Assembly (NCBI GenBank): GCA_020348905.1
Contig: CP070756.1
Span: 2,803,675 to 2,837,368, forward strand
Length of the DNA stretch: 33,694 bases
Direction: 5' to 3'
From: Candidatus Zixiibacteriota bacterium
GTDB taxonomy: Bacteria > Zixibacteria > MSB-5A5 > GN15 > FEB-12
Shown here: one piece after another, positions 8,469-17,712 of the stretch
How the letters are laid out: each line of letters begins with the position of its first letter
Numbering within the stretch: position 1 is the first letter of the stretch
The notes under the pieces: model-generated
The model's database searches: none
Seen by the model: the letters and a program-made list of their open reading frames with translations, nothing else
Told to the model about the DNA's origin: nothing
Made by a program: the position numbers and the translations under genes

Positions 8469-10010
8469 TCAGCGGGGCAGAAATCCAAAGGCCGCCGAGA
8501 TATCAGATGCCAGGTCCAGGACCGGCTCGGGGAATATACCGAACCAGAACACGCCCACCAACCCCATCAGCAGCACCACCAGAGAAGGCAGGGCGAATTT
8601 TATTTTGTAAGGCGAATCTTCGGTAGAGAAGAACATTTGCTTGATGACATTGGCGTAATAAAACAGTGAGAAGACCGCCGTAAGAAGGCCAACTCCAACC
8701 AGCCAGTATAGCCAGCTGTAGTCGGCATCGGCGGTCGCCATGCTGATTGCGGCGGCGAATACTTTGTACTTGGCCAAGAATCCCGCCAGCGGCGGAATAC
8801 CGGCCAGCGACAGCAGAAAGACGGCCAGCGTGACTGACAGGAAGGGCGAGCTTTTGGCCAGCCCGCGATAGCTCTCTATCTGGCAGGATCCGGTCTTATC
8901 CTCGAATATGGCCACGGCTGCAAAGGCACCCATATTGGCGAACATGTAAGCGAAAATATAGTAGCCCACCGAGGCCAAACCGTGCTCGTTTAGCGAAACC
9001 ATTCCGATCATGATATACCCGGCCTGGGCAATCGAGGAATAAGCCAGCATTCTCTTTATATTACTCTGGCGGATCGCCACCACATTGCCAATCACCATCG
9101 CCAGCACCGCGATCACTCCGACCAGGGTGCCCCAGTCGTTTGGGGCCTGAAGCGGATCGTAGAAAACTATCAGGCCGTTGACGAAGATCTTCGCGAAGGC
9201 GACCAGTCCTGCCGCTTTGGAGCCCACTGACAGGAATGCCGCGATCGGCGTAGGCGAGCCTTCATAGACATCCGGTGCCCACTGGTGGAACGGTGGCAGA
9301 GCCAGCTTGAAGCCAATACCGGCCACCATCATCACCACACCCATAATCAGAATAACACCGATATCTCTAATGGTAGCGTGCACCAGGCCCAGATTAATTT
9401 TCATCTGAACAATCTCGGTGGTGCCGGACAGTCCGTACAGGAACGAAAGACCGTAAAGCAGCAGGGCCGATGAAAAGGCGCCGATGACGAAATACTTCAT
9501 CCCGGCCTCGACCGACAGCTTGTTGTCCTTGAAGAAAGCCGCCAGCACGAACAGCGGGATGGTGGTAAGCTCCAGCCCAATGTACAGTGAAAGCAATTCG
9601 TTCGAAGACGACAGGAACATCATGCCGACCGTGGAGAGCAGAATCAGGCCGTAGAACTCACCGCGATGGTTGACTATTTTCTGCCGGGTAATTCCAAATG
9701 AGCTGCCGATAGCCATAAAGGCGGCACCCAGGAAAATAATCTTGAAAAAGAGCGCCATGGCATCGTTGTAAAACATGTTGCCGAAGCCGCTGCCGTAGCC
9801 GTTGGCCTTACCGGGGACTAGCACGCCGGTCCAGACCAGGGCCAGAATGAGGCCCGTAAGGAGAAGTCCCAGCAGGGCCGAATACCCCACGGCTGATTCC
9901 TTTTTGCGTTTGGTCACCAGATCAAACGTAAAAACGAGCAGGGCCCACACGAAAAGAAACAGTTCGGGCAACATCAACCAGAGATTGTAATCGGGCAGCT
10001 TGAATTCCAT
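8469..10010 (-). CDS. nuoN: NADH-quinone oxidoreductase subunit N
   Basis: The 513-residue, about 14-helix antiporter-like subunit of the complex I membrane arm is one of three predicted ion-pumping channels. Key charged residues of the family are in place: E147 in SLYIGLELT, K235 in GFKLALPPFHQWAPDVYEG, and K265 in SVGSKAAG. It is the last gene of the nuo operon, four bases after nuoM. Length is close to the family norm (E. coli 485). The stop codon is TGA at 8469-8471. Confidence 0.96.
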   Translation of the reverse strand: MEFKLPDYNLWLMLPELFLFVWALLVFTFDLVTKRKKESAVGYSALLGLLLTGLILALVWTGVLVPGKANGYGSGFGNMFYNDAMALFFKIIFLGAAFMAIGSSFGITRQKIVNHRGEFYGLILLSTVGMMFLSSSNELLSLYIGLELTTIPLFVLAAFFKDNKLSVEAGMKYFVIGAFSSALLLYGLSFLYGLSGTTEIVQMKINLGLVHATIRDIGVILIMGVVMMVAGIGFKLALPPFHQWAPDVYEGSPTPIAAFLSVGSKAAGLVAFAKIFVNGLIVFYDPLQAPNDWGTLVGVIAVLAMVIGNVVAIRQSNIKRMLAYSSIAQAGYIMIGMVSLNEHGLASVGYYIFAYMFANMGAFAAVAIFEDKTGSCQIESYRGLAKSSPFLSVTLAVFLLSLAGIPPLAGFLAKYKVFAAAISMATADADYSWLYWLVGVGLLTAVFSLFYYANVIKQMFFSTEDSPYKIKFALPSLVVLLMGLVGVFWFGIFPEPVLDLASDISAAFGFLPR

Positions 10011-10014
10011 CTAC

Positions 10015-11496
10015 TTACCTTGCCATCAGGCTGACTAAATTTTCCAGGGTAGCCGTCATAAGTTCCGTCAACGGTTTCGGATAGACACCAATGGCCACCG
10101 TAAGCACCGCCAGCGGGGCCACCGAAATGATCTCGCGAAGGTTGATATCGGTCAATCCGCCCCACTTGGCCATGTTGAACTCGCCGAGGAAAATCTTCTG
10201 GACCATGCGAAGCATATAGGTCGCGCCCAGCACGACACCCAGAACCGAGATGCCAACCAGGACCTTGTTAAGAGCCCCAAAGGCGCCCACAAATATCATG
10301 AATTCGGAGACAAAGCCTGACATACCCGGCAATCCCAGGGCCGCCATCGAGAACATCACCATGATACCGGTATATACCGGAATCTTAGCCCCCAGCCCTC
10401 CAAAGGCCGCAATCTCGCGGGTGTGGGCGCGATCGTAGATGACGCCCACCAAAAGGAACAGTGCCCCGGTTATCAGTCCGTGCGATACCATCTGGAACAT
10501 ACACCCGGCGATGGCGCTCACCGATGAAAATGCCGCCAGCGCCATCATACAGTAACCCATATGCGACACCGAGGAGTAGGCCACCAGCTTCTTGAGGTCT
10601 TTCTGAGCCATCGATACCAGAGCGCCATATATAATGGCGATCACACCCAGAATCGCGATCCAGAACGACAGATCACGCAGCGCTTGCGGGAACATGGGCC
10701 AGCTGATGCGCAGCATGGCATAGGTCCCCATCTTCAGCAGCACGCCCGCAAGGATGACCGACACCGCCGTGGGCGCTTCGACGTGAGCATCGGGAAGCCA
10801 GGTATGGAACGGCCAAACCGGTACTTTGATGGCGAAGGCGATGAAGAAGAAGATAAAGCAAACCATCTGCAGCGTATGCGACATGGTCGGCCCGTGATCC
10901 AGCAGTATTACCATATTGAGCGAATGCGGCTCCGAAGTAAAGTACATGATCAGGATCGCCACCAGCATGAAGATGGAGCCGAACAGCGTATAGAGGAAGA
11001 ACTTGATGGCAGCGTACTCTTTGCGAGGGCCACCCCACACGCCGATGAGAAAATACATCGGGACCAGCATGATTTCCCAAAACACGTAGAACAAGAAGAA
11101 GTCCAGGGCCACGAAAACGCCCATCATACCCGCCTCGAGAAGCAAGAAGAAAGCAAAGTATTCTTTGACGCGATTGTTGATTCCAAACGAGGCCAGCAGC
11201 GACAGGGTGGAAAGCAGCCCTGTCAAAAACAGCATCGGCACCGAGATGCCGTCAACACCGAGATAGTACTGGATATTCAACGATGGTATCCAGTCGTACG
11301 GTCCTTCCACGTATGCCAACGCCGAGGTGCCGGAGAGATTGAAGAAGTAGTCCCAGGTAATCCACATGGAAACCACCATTGGCACGACACTGATTAGAAG
11401 CGACGTCCATCTGATGGCGTTGAATTTATCTTTAGGAAGGAACATCACGATTATCATCCCCAGAAGGGGGACAGCAACCAGGGAACTCAATATCAT
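10015..11496 (-). CDS. nuoM: NADH-quinone oxidoreductase subunit M
   Basis: The 493-residue antiporter-like membrane subunit carries the expected pumping residues: E141 in VFWEIMLVPMYFLIG, K224 in AIKVPVWPFHTWLPDAHVEAP, and K255 in GVLLKMGTYA. It lies between nuoL and nuoN in the standard order, and it conducts ions in the middle of the membrane arm. The coding strand is opposite to several long antisense reading frames that have no independent support. Confidence 0.96.
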   Translation of the reverse strand: MILSSLVAVPLLGMIIVMFLPKDKFNAIRWTSLLISVVPMVVSMWITWDYFFNLSGTSALAYVEGPYDWIPSLNIQYYLGVDGISVPMLFLTGLLSTLSLLASFGINNRVKEYFAFFLLLEAGMMGVFVALDFFLFYVFWEIMLVPMYFLIGVWGGPRKEYAAIKFFLYTLFGSIFMLVAILIMYFTSEPHSLNMVILLDHGPTMSHTLQMVCFIFFFIAFAIKVPVWPFHTWLPDAHVEAPTAVSVILAGVLLKMGTYAMLRISWPMFPQALRDLSFWIAILGVIAIIYGALVSMAQKDLKKLVAYSSVSHMGYCMMALAAFSSVSAIAGCMFQMVSHGLITGALFLLVGVIYDRAHTREIAAFGGLGAKIPVYTGIMVMFSMAALGLPGMSGFVSEFMIFVGAFGALNKVLVGISVLGVVLGATYMLRMVQKIFLGEFNMAKWGGLTDINLREIISVAPLAVLTVAIGVYPKPLTELMTATLENLVSLMAR

Positions 11497-11521
11497 TATT
11501 ATCTATCCTCCAAAAACAAAA

Positions 11522-13606
11522 CTATTCTTCGCCGTCAGTCCGCCGGTTAGCCTTAAACTTGATCTGGGTGATTCTGGTAAGCAGCGCCAGCAGCGTCACC
11601 CCCAGGATGAAAATTATCGTCACCGTGGGCCAACCGATTTTCAAGAACTTCACTTCGAATTTATAAAGGCCGAACAGAACCACCAGAACCGCGATGAACA
11701 GGGCATAGAACTGCATCGAGCCGGTCTGCATAAAGCGCAGGATGTTTGCTCCCTGCCTGACCACCCATCCGCAGCCGTTAACGGCGCCGTCGACGATCCA
11801 GGTATCGAACCATTCTTTGATATCAGACCACTTGATTGTCAGCCAGCCGGTACCATTGACCGCTCCGTCGATCACGTTGGCATCGAACTTCCACATTAAG
11901 CCGGCGAACGCCATCACCGGATCGATGACGACCTTCTGGTATATTTCATCGAAGTAATACTTGTTGTAGAGAAGCTTATACAGCCCTTTGAATTTCTCCG
12001 CCATAGCGTCGGCCGAGATTGACTTCTTGTAATACATAAGGTAGGCCAGGTAGATACCGCTCAGTCCGACTATCAATGAAATGGCCATGAGCAGATAGTT
12101 GGCGTGCGGCTCATACGCCTCACCGTGATAAACGAACGTCGCAAAGCCCTTATGGATCCATGGCAATCCAACCCAGCCGGCGCATATCGAAAGCACCGCC
12201 AGAAATACCAGCGGATAGGTCATGTTCTTTGGCGACTCATGGGCGTGGTCGAAGCGATGCTGATCGCGCGGCTCGCCAAAGAAGGTCAAGAAGCACAGAC
12301 GCCACATATAGAACGCCGTCATAAAGGCAATGGCCAGAGTACCGATCAGGAAAATCGGATAGTGTGAGGCGGCTGCAACAATCTCATCTTTGGACCAGAA
12401 TCCCGAAAGCGGGAAAATACCGGCTATCGAAAGCGAAGCTATCATGAAAGTGGGCGCGGTGAGCTTCATCTTGCGAGCCAGTCCGCCCATCTCCTGAATG
12501 TCATTGGTGTGCACCGCGTGGATAACCGATCCGGCGCCAAGGAATAACAGCCCTTTGAAAAAGGCGTGCGTCATAAGGTGGAACGTACCGGCATAGAACC
12601 CGGGTGAGTGATGTCCCTGAGCAGTGTCATACCCGTAGAGACCCAGGGCCATAATCATGTATCCCAGCTGGCTGACAGTCGAATAGGCCAGAATTCGTTT
12701 GATATCGTTTTGAACCAGACCAATCGAGGCCGCCATAAACGAGGTAATCAGACCGATGATGGCCACTACCAGGGAAGCTTCGGCCGAGGTAACAAACAAG
12801 GGCATCGACCGGGCCACCAAATACACACCGGCGGCAACCATCGTTGCGGCGTGAATCAATGCCGAAACCGGTGTCGGACCTTCCATGGCGTCGGGTAGCC
12901 AGACGTGCAACGGCCACTGGGCCGATTTACCGACCGCGCCGCAGAAAACAAATATCGCGGCCGCCGTAAGTATGCCTGCCGGAATCACCCCCGAGCCGGC
13001 GATTTCGAAAACCCCGCCGTAATTGAACGTCCCGAAATAAATGCCGATCATAAACAGCCCGACCAGAAAACCCAGATCACCCACACGGGTAGTAATAAAC
13101 GCTTTCTTGCAGGCATCGGCGGCGGATTTCTTTTCAAACCAGAAGCCAATAAGCAGATATGACGTCAGTCCCACCAGCTCCCAGAAGATAAATATCATAA
13201 AGAAGTTGTTGGCGACCACCAGCCCCAGCATAGAGAACAAGAACAATGACAGATAGGCGAAGAAGCGGCTGAAACGCGGGTCGTTATGCATGTATCCGAC
13301 CGAATAGATCTCGACACAGGCACCAACCGTGGTAACGACCACCAGCATCACGGCCGTCAGTGGATCCACCAGGGTACCAATCTCGAGTACAAAGTTGGGC
13401 AGGTTGACGAACTTATAAGCCCACTGGAAAGGTTCATCGATGCGTCCGAGGGTCTCGATGAGAATTACCACCGACATCACCCACGCCGCCAAAATCATGG
13501 CGATAGACAGAAGCGCCGAGAACATCTCTTTCCAGCGCGTAAAGAATACGATCATGATGAACGCGAACAACGGCAGAAGCGGAATCAAGAACGTGTATTC
13601 GGTCAT
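11522..13606 (-). CDS. nuoL: NADH-quinone oxidoreductase subunit L
   Basis: The 694-residue distal antiporter-like subunit has E143 in FWELVGLTSYLLIGFW, K227 in AVGKSAQWPLHVWLPDAMEGPTP and the HAATMVAAGVY helix. The C-terminal part would form the long lateral helix that runs along the membrane arm, followed by a final membrane segment. In that region DGAVNG occurs twice (residues 580-585 and 606-611, 26 residues apart), and the surrounding sequence is partly repeated. The length exceeds the E. coli protein (613), mostly because of this C-terminal region. It is preceded by nuoK nine bases upstream. Stop codon TAG. Confidence 0.96.
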   Translation of the reverse strand: MTEYTFLIPLLPLFAFIMIVFFTRWKEMFSALLSIAMILAAWVMSVVILIETLGRIDEPFQWAYKFVNLPNFVLEIGTLVDPLTAVMLVVVTTVGACVEIYSVGYMHNDPRFSRFFAYLSLFLFSMLGLVVANNFFMIFIFWELVGLTSYLLIGFWFEKKSAADACKKAFITTRVGDLGFLVGLFMIGIYFGTFNYGGVFEIAGSGVIPAGILTAAAIFVFCGAVGKSAQWPLHVWLPDAMEGPTPVSALIHAATMVAAGVYLVARSMPLFVTSAEASLVVAIIGLITSFMAASIGLVQNDIKRILAYSTVSQLGYMIMALGLYGYDTAQGHHSPGFYAGTFHLMTHAFFKGLLFLGAGSVIHAVHTNDIQEMGGLARKMKLTAPTFMIASLSIAGIFPLSGFWSKDEIVAAASHYPIFLIGTLAIAFMTAFYMWRLCFLTFFGEPRDQHRFDHAHESPKNMTYPLVFLAVLSICAGWVGLPWIHKGFATFVYHGEAYEPHANYLLMAISLIVGLSGIYLAYLMYYKKSISADAMAEKFKGLYKLLYNKYYFDEIYQKVVIDPVMAFAGLMWKFDANVIDGAVNGTGWLTIKWSDIKEWFDTWIVDGAVNGCGWVVRQGANILRFMQTGSMQFYALFIAVLVVLFGLYKFEVKFLKIGWPTVTIIFILGVTLLALLTRITQIKFKANRRTDGEE

Positions 13607-13615
13607 CTTATAGTC

Positions 13616-13918
13616 CTACCATTTCATCACACTGACATGATCAGTGTCAATTCCCTGCCAGTTTCGGTACAACAGCAATACAATAGCCAGTCCAACCACG
13701 GCTTCAGCAGCCGCCACCACCACGATAAATATGGCGAACATCTGGCCCACCAGGCCGTCGGTCCATATGAACTTGTTAAAAGTCACGAAATTTATGTTCA
13801 CGGCGTTAAACATCAACTCAAGCGACATGAGGATTCCAATCGTGTTCCTCCTGGTGAGCACGCCAAACAGGCCAATCGAAAAGAGGATGGCTGCCAGTGC
13901 CAGGTAAGGTAGCATCAT
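13616..13918 (-). CDS. nuoK: NADH-quinone oxidoreductase subunit K
   Basis: This is a 100-residue, three-helix membrane subunit, normal for the family. The two buried glutamates of the membrane ion path are visible in GILMSLELMFNAVNINFV (helix 2) and VVVAAAEAVVGLAIVLLLYR (helix 3). The start codon overlaps the nuoJ stop (ATGA-type overlap at 13915-13918), which indicates translational coupling. Stop codon TAG. Confidence 0.96.
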   Translation of the reverse strand: MMLPYLALAAILFSIGLFGVLTRRNTIGILMSLELMFNAVNINFVTFNKFIWTDGLVGQMFAIFIVVVAAAEAVVGLAIVLLLYRNWQGIDTDHVSVMKW

Positions 13919-14427
13919 GCACTCTCCTTTCTGGCCAGTACGATTGCTCCGATCATGGCCGCCAACAACAGTACCGAGACGACTTCAAAAGGCAGCATGA
14001 ACTTGGTCATCAGGTATTTACCGAGAGTCGCAATATTCTGTGAAGGTAAAGGTTCGGTGATGGTCATTCTACCCCAGACACCCTCGTAAGTCTTCGCCAG
14101 CAACATAACGGCACTTATAGCGAACGTGACACACACGAAAAATCCCACCAGGACATTCTCATTGGACTGCTGGATCTTCTCCGAGGCCAGGTTGGAAGTC
14201 AGCATGATGGCGAAAATCATCAGAATAGCCACCGCTCCCACATAAATAAGGACCTGGGCGGCGGCCAGGAACTCGGCTCCCAACAGAATAAATATCCCCG
14301 CCACCGAAAACAGACACAGAATCAGAAAAAGCGCACAGTGGAAGATATTCTTGAGGCTAACCACCATGAATCCGGACACAAGTATAACAATCGATAATAT
14401 CCAGAACACGATTCCGGGCTCACCCAT
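13915..14427 (-). CDS. nuoJ: NADH-quinone oxidoreductase subunit J
   Basis: The 170-residue, five-helix membrane subunit contains the family stretch LGAEFLAAAQVLIYVGAVAILMIFAIML, whose third helix carries the flexible bulge that links quinone chemistry to pumping. Length matches the family. It is two bases after nuoI and overlaps nuoK by four bases. Confidence 0.95.
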   Translation of the reverse strand: MGEPGIVFWILSIVILVSGFMVVSLKNIFHCALFLILCLFSVAGIFILLGAEFLAAAQVLIYVGAVAILMIFAIMLTSNLASEKIQQSNENVLVGFFVCVTFAISAVMLLAKTYEGVWGRMTITEPLPSQNIATLGKYLMTKFMLPFEVVSVLLLAAMIGAIVLARKESA

Positions 14428-14429
14428 GA

Positions 14430-15053
14430 CTAAGCCTCTCCCTCTTTTGTGTCATCAGTCTTTTCCTCACTGGCTTCCGGTCCGGCCTCAGCCGCTCCCG
14501 GGTTGACGGGCGCTGACGGTTTCGGCGGCTCTACCGGCCGGGTATCGCTGCCACTGTTCCCTGCCTCAGGCTTGGGTGGCGTCGGTTTAGGGGCCGGTTT
14601 CTTTTTCGGTCTTGGCTCGTACGGTACGTCACGACCCATTTCCTGAAGTTTATGCATATCCCAGACCAAATCTTCTTTGTTCTCGGTGGAAAACTCGTAT
14701 TTCGGGGCCATCTTTATAGCCGCAAAATTACAGGCCTCCTCGCACAGCCCACAGAAGCAACAGATGGTATTGTCCACCTCGAACTTGACCAGTCGCCGTT
14801 TCTTATCCTCGCCGCGCGGGGCATCGATGCTGATGGCCGCTGTCGGACAGGCACGCATACAAAGCATGCAGGCGGTGCAGTTGAGTTCGCCGGTTTCCTT
14901 GTCGGACAGAAGGACCACAATCCCGCGCGAACGCTCGGGCATGGGCCATTTTTCTTCCGGATACTGAAGCGTAACGGCGTGCTTGCCGAGATGCTTGCCG
15001 GTAATGGTCATGCCCCGGACAAGTTCGACGATCCCTTTGACGATACTCAGCAT
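14430..15053 (-). CDS. nuoI: NADH-quinone oxidoreductase subunit I (2x 4Fe-4S) with Pro/Ala/Glu-rich tail
   Basis: This is the peripheral-arm subunit that carries two 4Fe-4S clusters towards quinone. First motif: C59-x2-C62-x2-C65-x3-C69-P. Second: C98-x2-C101-x2-C104-x3-C108, followed by Asn instead of the usual Pro, and with an extra Cys at 99. The ferredoxin core ends near residue 147; residues 148-207 are a low-complexity tail rich in Pro, Lys, Ala and then Glu/Asp (KKKPAPKPTPPKPE at its start), absent from standard NuoI. It sits between nuoH and nuoJ. With nuoE, F and G missing, this subunit is the probable docking point for an alternative electron donor; that is inference. Confidence 0.95.
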   Translation of the reverse strand: MLSIVKGIVELVRGMTITGKHLGKHAVTLQYPEEKWPMPERSRGIVVLLSDKETGELNCTACMLCMRACPTAAISIDAPRGEDKKRRLVKFEVDNTICCFCGLCEEACNFAAIKMAPKYEFSTENKEDLVWDMHKLQEMGRDVPYEPRPKKKPAPKPTPPKPEAGNSGSDTRPVEPPKPSAPVNPGAAEAGPEASEEKTDDTKEGEA

Positions 15054-15066
15054 AATCAGCTTACCT

Positions 15067-16137
15067 TTACCAGTACCACCCGGCGTGTTTCATCCATCCG
15101 GCCACAATCAGGTTAGCGAAGGCGATGGGCACCAGAATCTTCCAGGCGAACTCCATCAACTGATCAACGCGAAGCCTCGGATAGGTCCACCTGAAGAGCA
15201 TTAGAAGCAAAACCACCATAAAGGTCTTGCCCAAAAACCATATCCACGAAGGAATGAACTCCCATCCCTGCCAGCCGCCAAAGAACAGGGTCACCGCAAT
15301 CGCGGAAACCGTAAACAAGTTGACGAACTCGGCCAGGAAAAACATGGCGAATTTCATTCCGGAATACTCGATGTTGAAACCGGCCACCAGCTCCTGTTCC
15401 GCCTCGGGAATGTCGAATGGCGTCCGGTTGGCCTCAGCAGTGGCGGCCGTGATGTATATCATGAAGGCGATCGGTCCGAACGGGAGTCGGAATATGAACC
15501 AGTTGAACACCATACCCGATTGCGATTCAACTATGTCGACCATTGACAGCGACCCGGTGAACAGAATGACAGTCAGGATTGAGGCTACCATGGGAACCTC
15601 GTAGCTGACCACCTGGGCCGCCGAACGCATGCCACCCAGAAGGGCATACTTGTTATTGGATCCCCACCCCGCCATAAGCAGGGAGATAACCGTGAAAGTG
15701 GTGATGGCTACAATGTAGAGAACGCCGATATTGAGGTCGGCGACAATCAGGCCCTCACCGAACGGCATGACCACATAGGCACAGAAGGCAGCCACAAAGC
15801 AGATGATCGGTGCCCAGAAAAAGACCGGCTTATCGCGGGTGTCAACCAGCACATCTTCTTTTTGAAGCAGTTTCAAACCATCCATCATGGTCTGGTACCA
15901 GCCGTGCCAGCCGTTGCGCATGGGACCGAACCGTTGCTGAATGTGCCCGGCAATTTTGCGTTCCCACCACACCAGGTACAAAGCCAGAAGAGCCAGCACG
16001 CCGAACACAGTCACACCGAGACCGGCATAAACAACGACCGTAAGCAGATCGCCTTTGAAACCCAGGCTCTGCAGTAACTCGTATATCCAGGCGAACACCG
16101 GCTGCAGTTCCATGAGTATGAACGGCGTGGGGCTCAT
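15067..16137 (-). CDS. nuoH: NADH-quinone oxidoreductase subunit H
   Basis: The 356-residue, eight-helix membrane subunit forms the quinone chamber with NuoB and NuoD. Family signatures are present: WWERKIAGHIQQRFGPMRNG (after helix 1), TPFDIPEAEQELVAGFNIEYSG (acidic loop), and FRWTYPRLRVDQLM near the C-terminus. Its ATG overlaps the nuoD TGA by four bases. Length is close to E. coli NuoH (325) with a slightly longer N-terminus. Confidence 0.96.
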   Translation of the reverse strand: MSPTPFILMELQPVFAWIYELLQSLGFKGDLLTVVVYAGLGVTVFGVLALLALYLVWWERKIAGHIQQRFGPMRNGWHGWYQTMMDGLKLLQKEDVLVDTRDKPVFFWAPIICFVAAFCAYVVMPFGEGLIVADLNIGVLYIVAITTFTVISLLMAGWGSNNKYALLGGMRSAAQVVSYEVPMVASILTVILFTGSLSMVDIVESQSGMVFNWFIFRLPFGPIAFMIYITAATAEANRTPFDIPEAEQELVAGFNIEYSGMKFAMFFLAEFVNLFTVSAIAVTLFFGGWQGWEFIPSWIWFLGKTFMVVLLLMLFRWTYPRLRVDQLMEFAWKILVPIAFANLIVAGWMKHAGWYW

Positions 16138-17237
16138 CGATCCACCTCCGGCATAATGATATCAAGGGATGCGAAAATGGCCACCAGATCAGCAATCAAA
16201 CCACCGGCGCCAAAGTGCGGCAGGGCCTGAAGTTGACTGTACGATCCACCCCGGGTTTTTACTCTCACCGGCTTATCGCTGCCGTCCGAGAGAATGTATA
16301 CGCCCAGCTCACCTCGCGAATTCTCAACCCGGCTGTAGACTTCACCGGCCGGGGGCTTGAACTTGAGCGACACCTTGCCTTTGATCTCACCTTCGGGAAG
16401 TCCGTCAAGAGCCTGCTCAATAATCCTTATCGATTGCTTGATTTCATCCAACCGGAGCATGTAGCGGTCGAACACATCGCCGTTCTCCCGGCAGGGAATT
16501 TCGAAATCGAAGCGGTCGTAGATCGAATACGGGTCGTCTCTGCGGATGTCGTACTTGACGCCGGACGCCCGCAGAACCGGACCGGAAACTCCGTAAGCGA
16601 CAGCCAGTTCCGGAGAGAGATACCCCACCCCGATTGTCCTGGCCTTCCAGATGGGGTTTCCATTCAGCAGTGCCATGTATTCGTCAACCTTGCCATCTAT
16701 TATCTTGATTGCTTCGCGGCACTTGGGAACGAACTCGGCGGGAATGTCTTTCGAGACACCGCCGATACGGATATAATTGTAGGTCAGTCTCTGGCCGCAG
16801 GTCATCTCGAAAAGATCCATGATCAGTTCGCGCTCGCGAAGGGCATACAGAAATGGGGTCAGCGCTCCCAGGTCCATGGCGGTGGTTCCGAAGAAAATCA
16901 AATGCGAGGCAATTCGATTGAGCTCGAGCATTATCACCCGCAGGTACTCGGCACGCTCGGGCACCTCAACCTGGGCCAGCTTCTCGGCCGCCAGCGCAAA
17001 AGTGTAGTTGCAGGACATGGCCGTGACGTACTCAAACCGGTCCAGAATGGGAATACACTGATGATAGGTGCGATTTTCGCAGATCTTCTCCAGGGACCGG
17101 TGCAAGTAGCCTATGTACGGCTCGATAGCGACAATCTTCTCACCGTCCATGGTCAACATCAGGCGGCACACGCCGTGCGTCGACGGGTGATGCGGTCCCA
17201 TATTGACGATAAATTCTTCAGTACGTAAGGCAGACAT
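16134..17237 (-). CDS. nuoD: NADH-quinone oxidoreductase subunit D
   Basis: The 367-residue 49-kDa-type subunit is related to the [NiFe] hydrogenase large subunit and lines the quinone site. The loop MGPHHPSTHGV (residues 13-23) holds the quinone-binding His. The TYHQCIPILDRFEYVTAMSCNY region, the RGGVSKD-like IRIGGVSKD, and the C-terminal DIIMPEVDR ending are all typical. It is a separate gene from nuoC, not a fused nuoCD. The region RTYHQ...PILDR has I-L where many homologues have Y-T, a mild variant near the quinone pocket. Confidence 0.96.
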   Translation of the reverse strand: MSALRTEEFIVNMGPHHPSTHGVCRLMLTMDGEKIVAIEPYIGYLHRSLEKICENRTYHQCIPILDRFEYVTAMSCNYTFALAAEKLAQVEVPERAEYLRVIMLELNRIASHLIFFGTTAMDLGALTPFLYALRERELIMDLFEMTCGQRLTYNYIRIGGVSKDIPAEFVPKCREAIKIIDGKVDEYMALLNGNPIWKARTIGVGYLSPELAVAYGVSGPVLRASGVKYDIRRDDPYSIYDRFDFEIPCRENGDVFDRYMLRLDEIKQSIRIIEQALDGLPEGEIKGKVSLKFKPPAGEVYSRVENSRGELGVYILSDGSDKPVRVKTRGGSYSQLQALPHFGAGGLIADLVAIFASLDIIMPEVDR

Positions 17238-17240
17238 CCT

Positions 17241-17711
17241 CTAAAGCTCCGGAAAGCGCACGAAGTCAGGAGCATCCCAGTTTTTCCGCATGGGATGTCC
17301 CTGGTCCCAGTCATCAGGCAGCAGGAATCTTTTCAAATTACCATGATTTTTCACATCGATGCCGTACAGTTCCCACATTTCCCGTTCGAACCAGTTGGCC
17401 CCAGGCCAAATTTCCTGCACGGAATCTATCTTAGCCCCCTCATAGGGCAATATCACTTTGAAATCCAGGCGCAGTTTTTTGGTAATCGAGGCTAGCGAAT
17501 AGACCGCCTCGAATCGCTCGCCGGTATCGGTCGCGCCGAGATTACACAGAAAGTCGAACTTGAGATTTTCATCATCGCGAAGCGCCCGGGCAATTTCGAG
17601 AAGTTGCCCCGACTTGACTTCGTAAACCGGGTCGTAACGTCCGGTATCCAGGGGAGTCATCATGACCGGGTACTTGCCGGCGATATACTCTTTCAGCTGC
17701 TCAACGGTCAT
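17241..17711 (-). CDS. nuoC: NADH-quinone oxidoreductase subunit C
   Basis: The 156-residue 30-kDa-type subunit ends with the family signature WFEREMWELYGIDVKNH followed by LKRFLLPDDWDQGHPMRKNW. It anchors NuoD and NuoB in the peripheral arm and has no cofactor. It lies three bases upstream of nuoD and one base after nuoB. Stop codon TAG. Confidence 0.95.
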   Translation of the reverse strand: MTVEQLKEYIAGKYPVMMTPLDTGRYDPVYEVKSGQLLEIARALRDDENLKFDFLCNLGATDTGERFEAVYSLASITKKLRLDFKVILPYEGAKIDSVQEIWPGANWFEREMWELYGIDVKNHGNLKRFLLPDDWDQGHPMRKNWDAPDFVRFPEL

Positions 17712-17712
17712 G

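Noticed and set aside
7861-8610. 249-codon plus-strand frame across DUF502 and the end of nuoN
   Set aside because: Antisense shadow with Asn/His/Gly-rich composition; crosses a perfect minus-strand promoter.
10561-11397. 278-codon plus-strand frame antisense to nuoM
   Set aside because: Its product is rich in His, Arg, Gln and Asp without any domain, as expected opposite a hydrophobic gene; nuoM is certain on the other strand.
16215-17228. 337-codon plus-strand frame antisense to nuoD
   Set aside because: Mirror of the conserved nuoD sequence; no ribosome-binding site, no recognisable protein.
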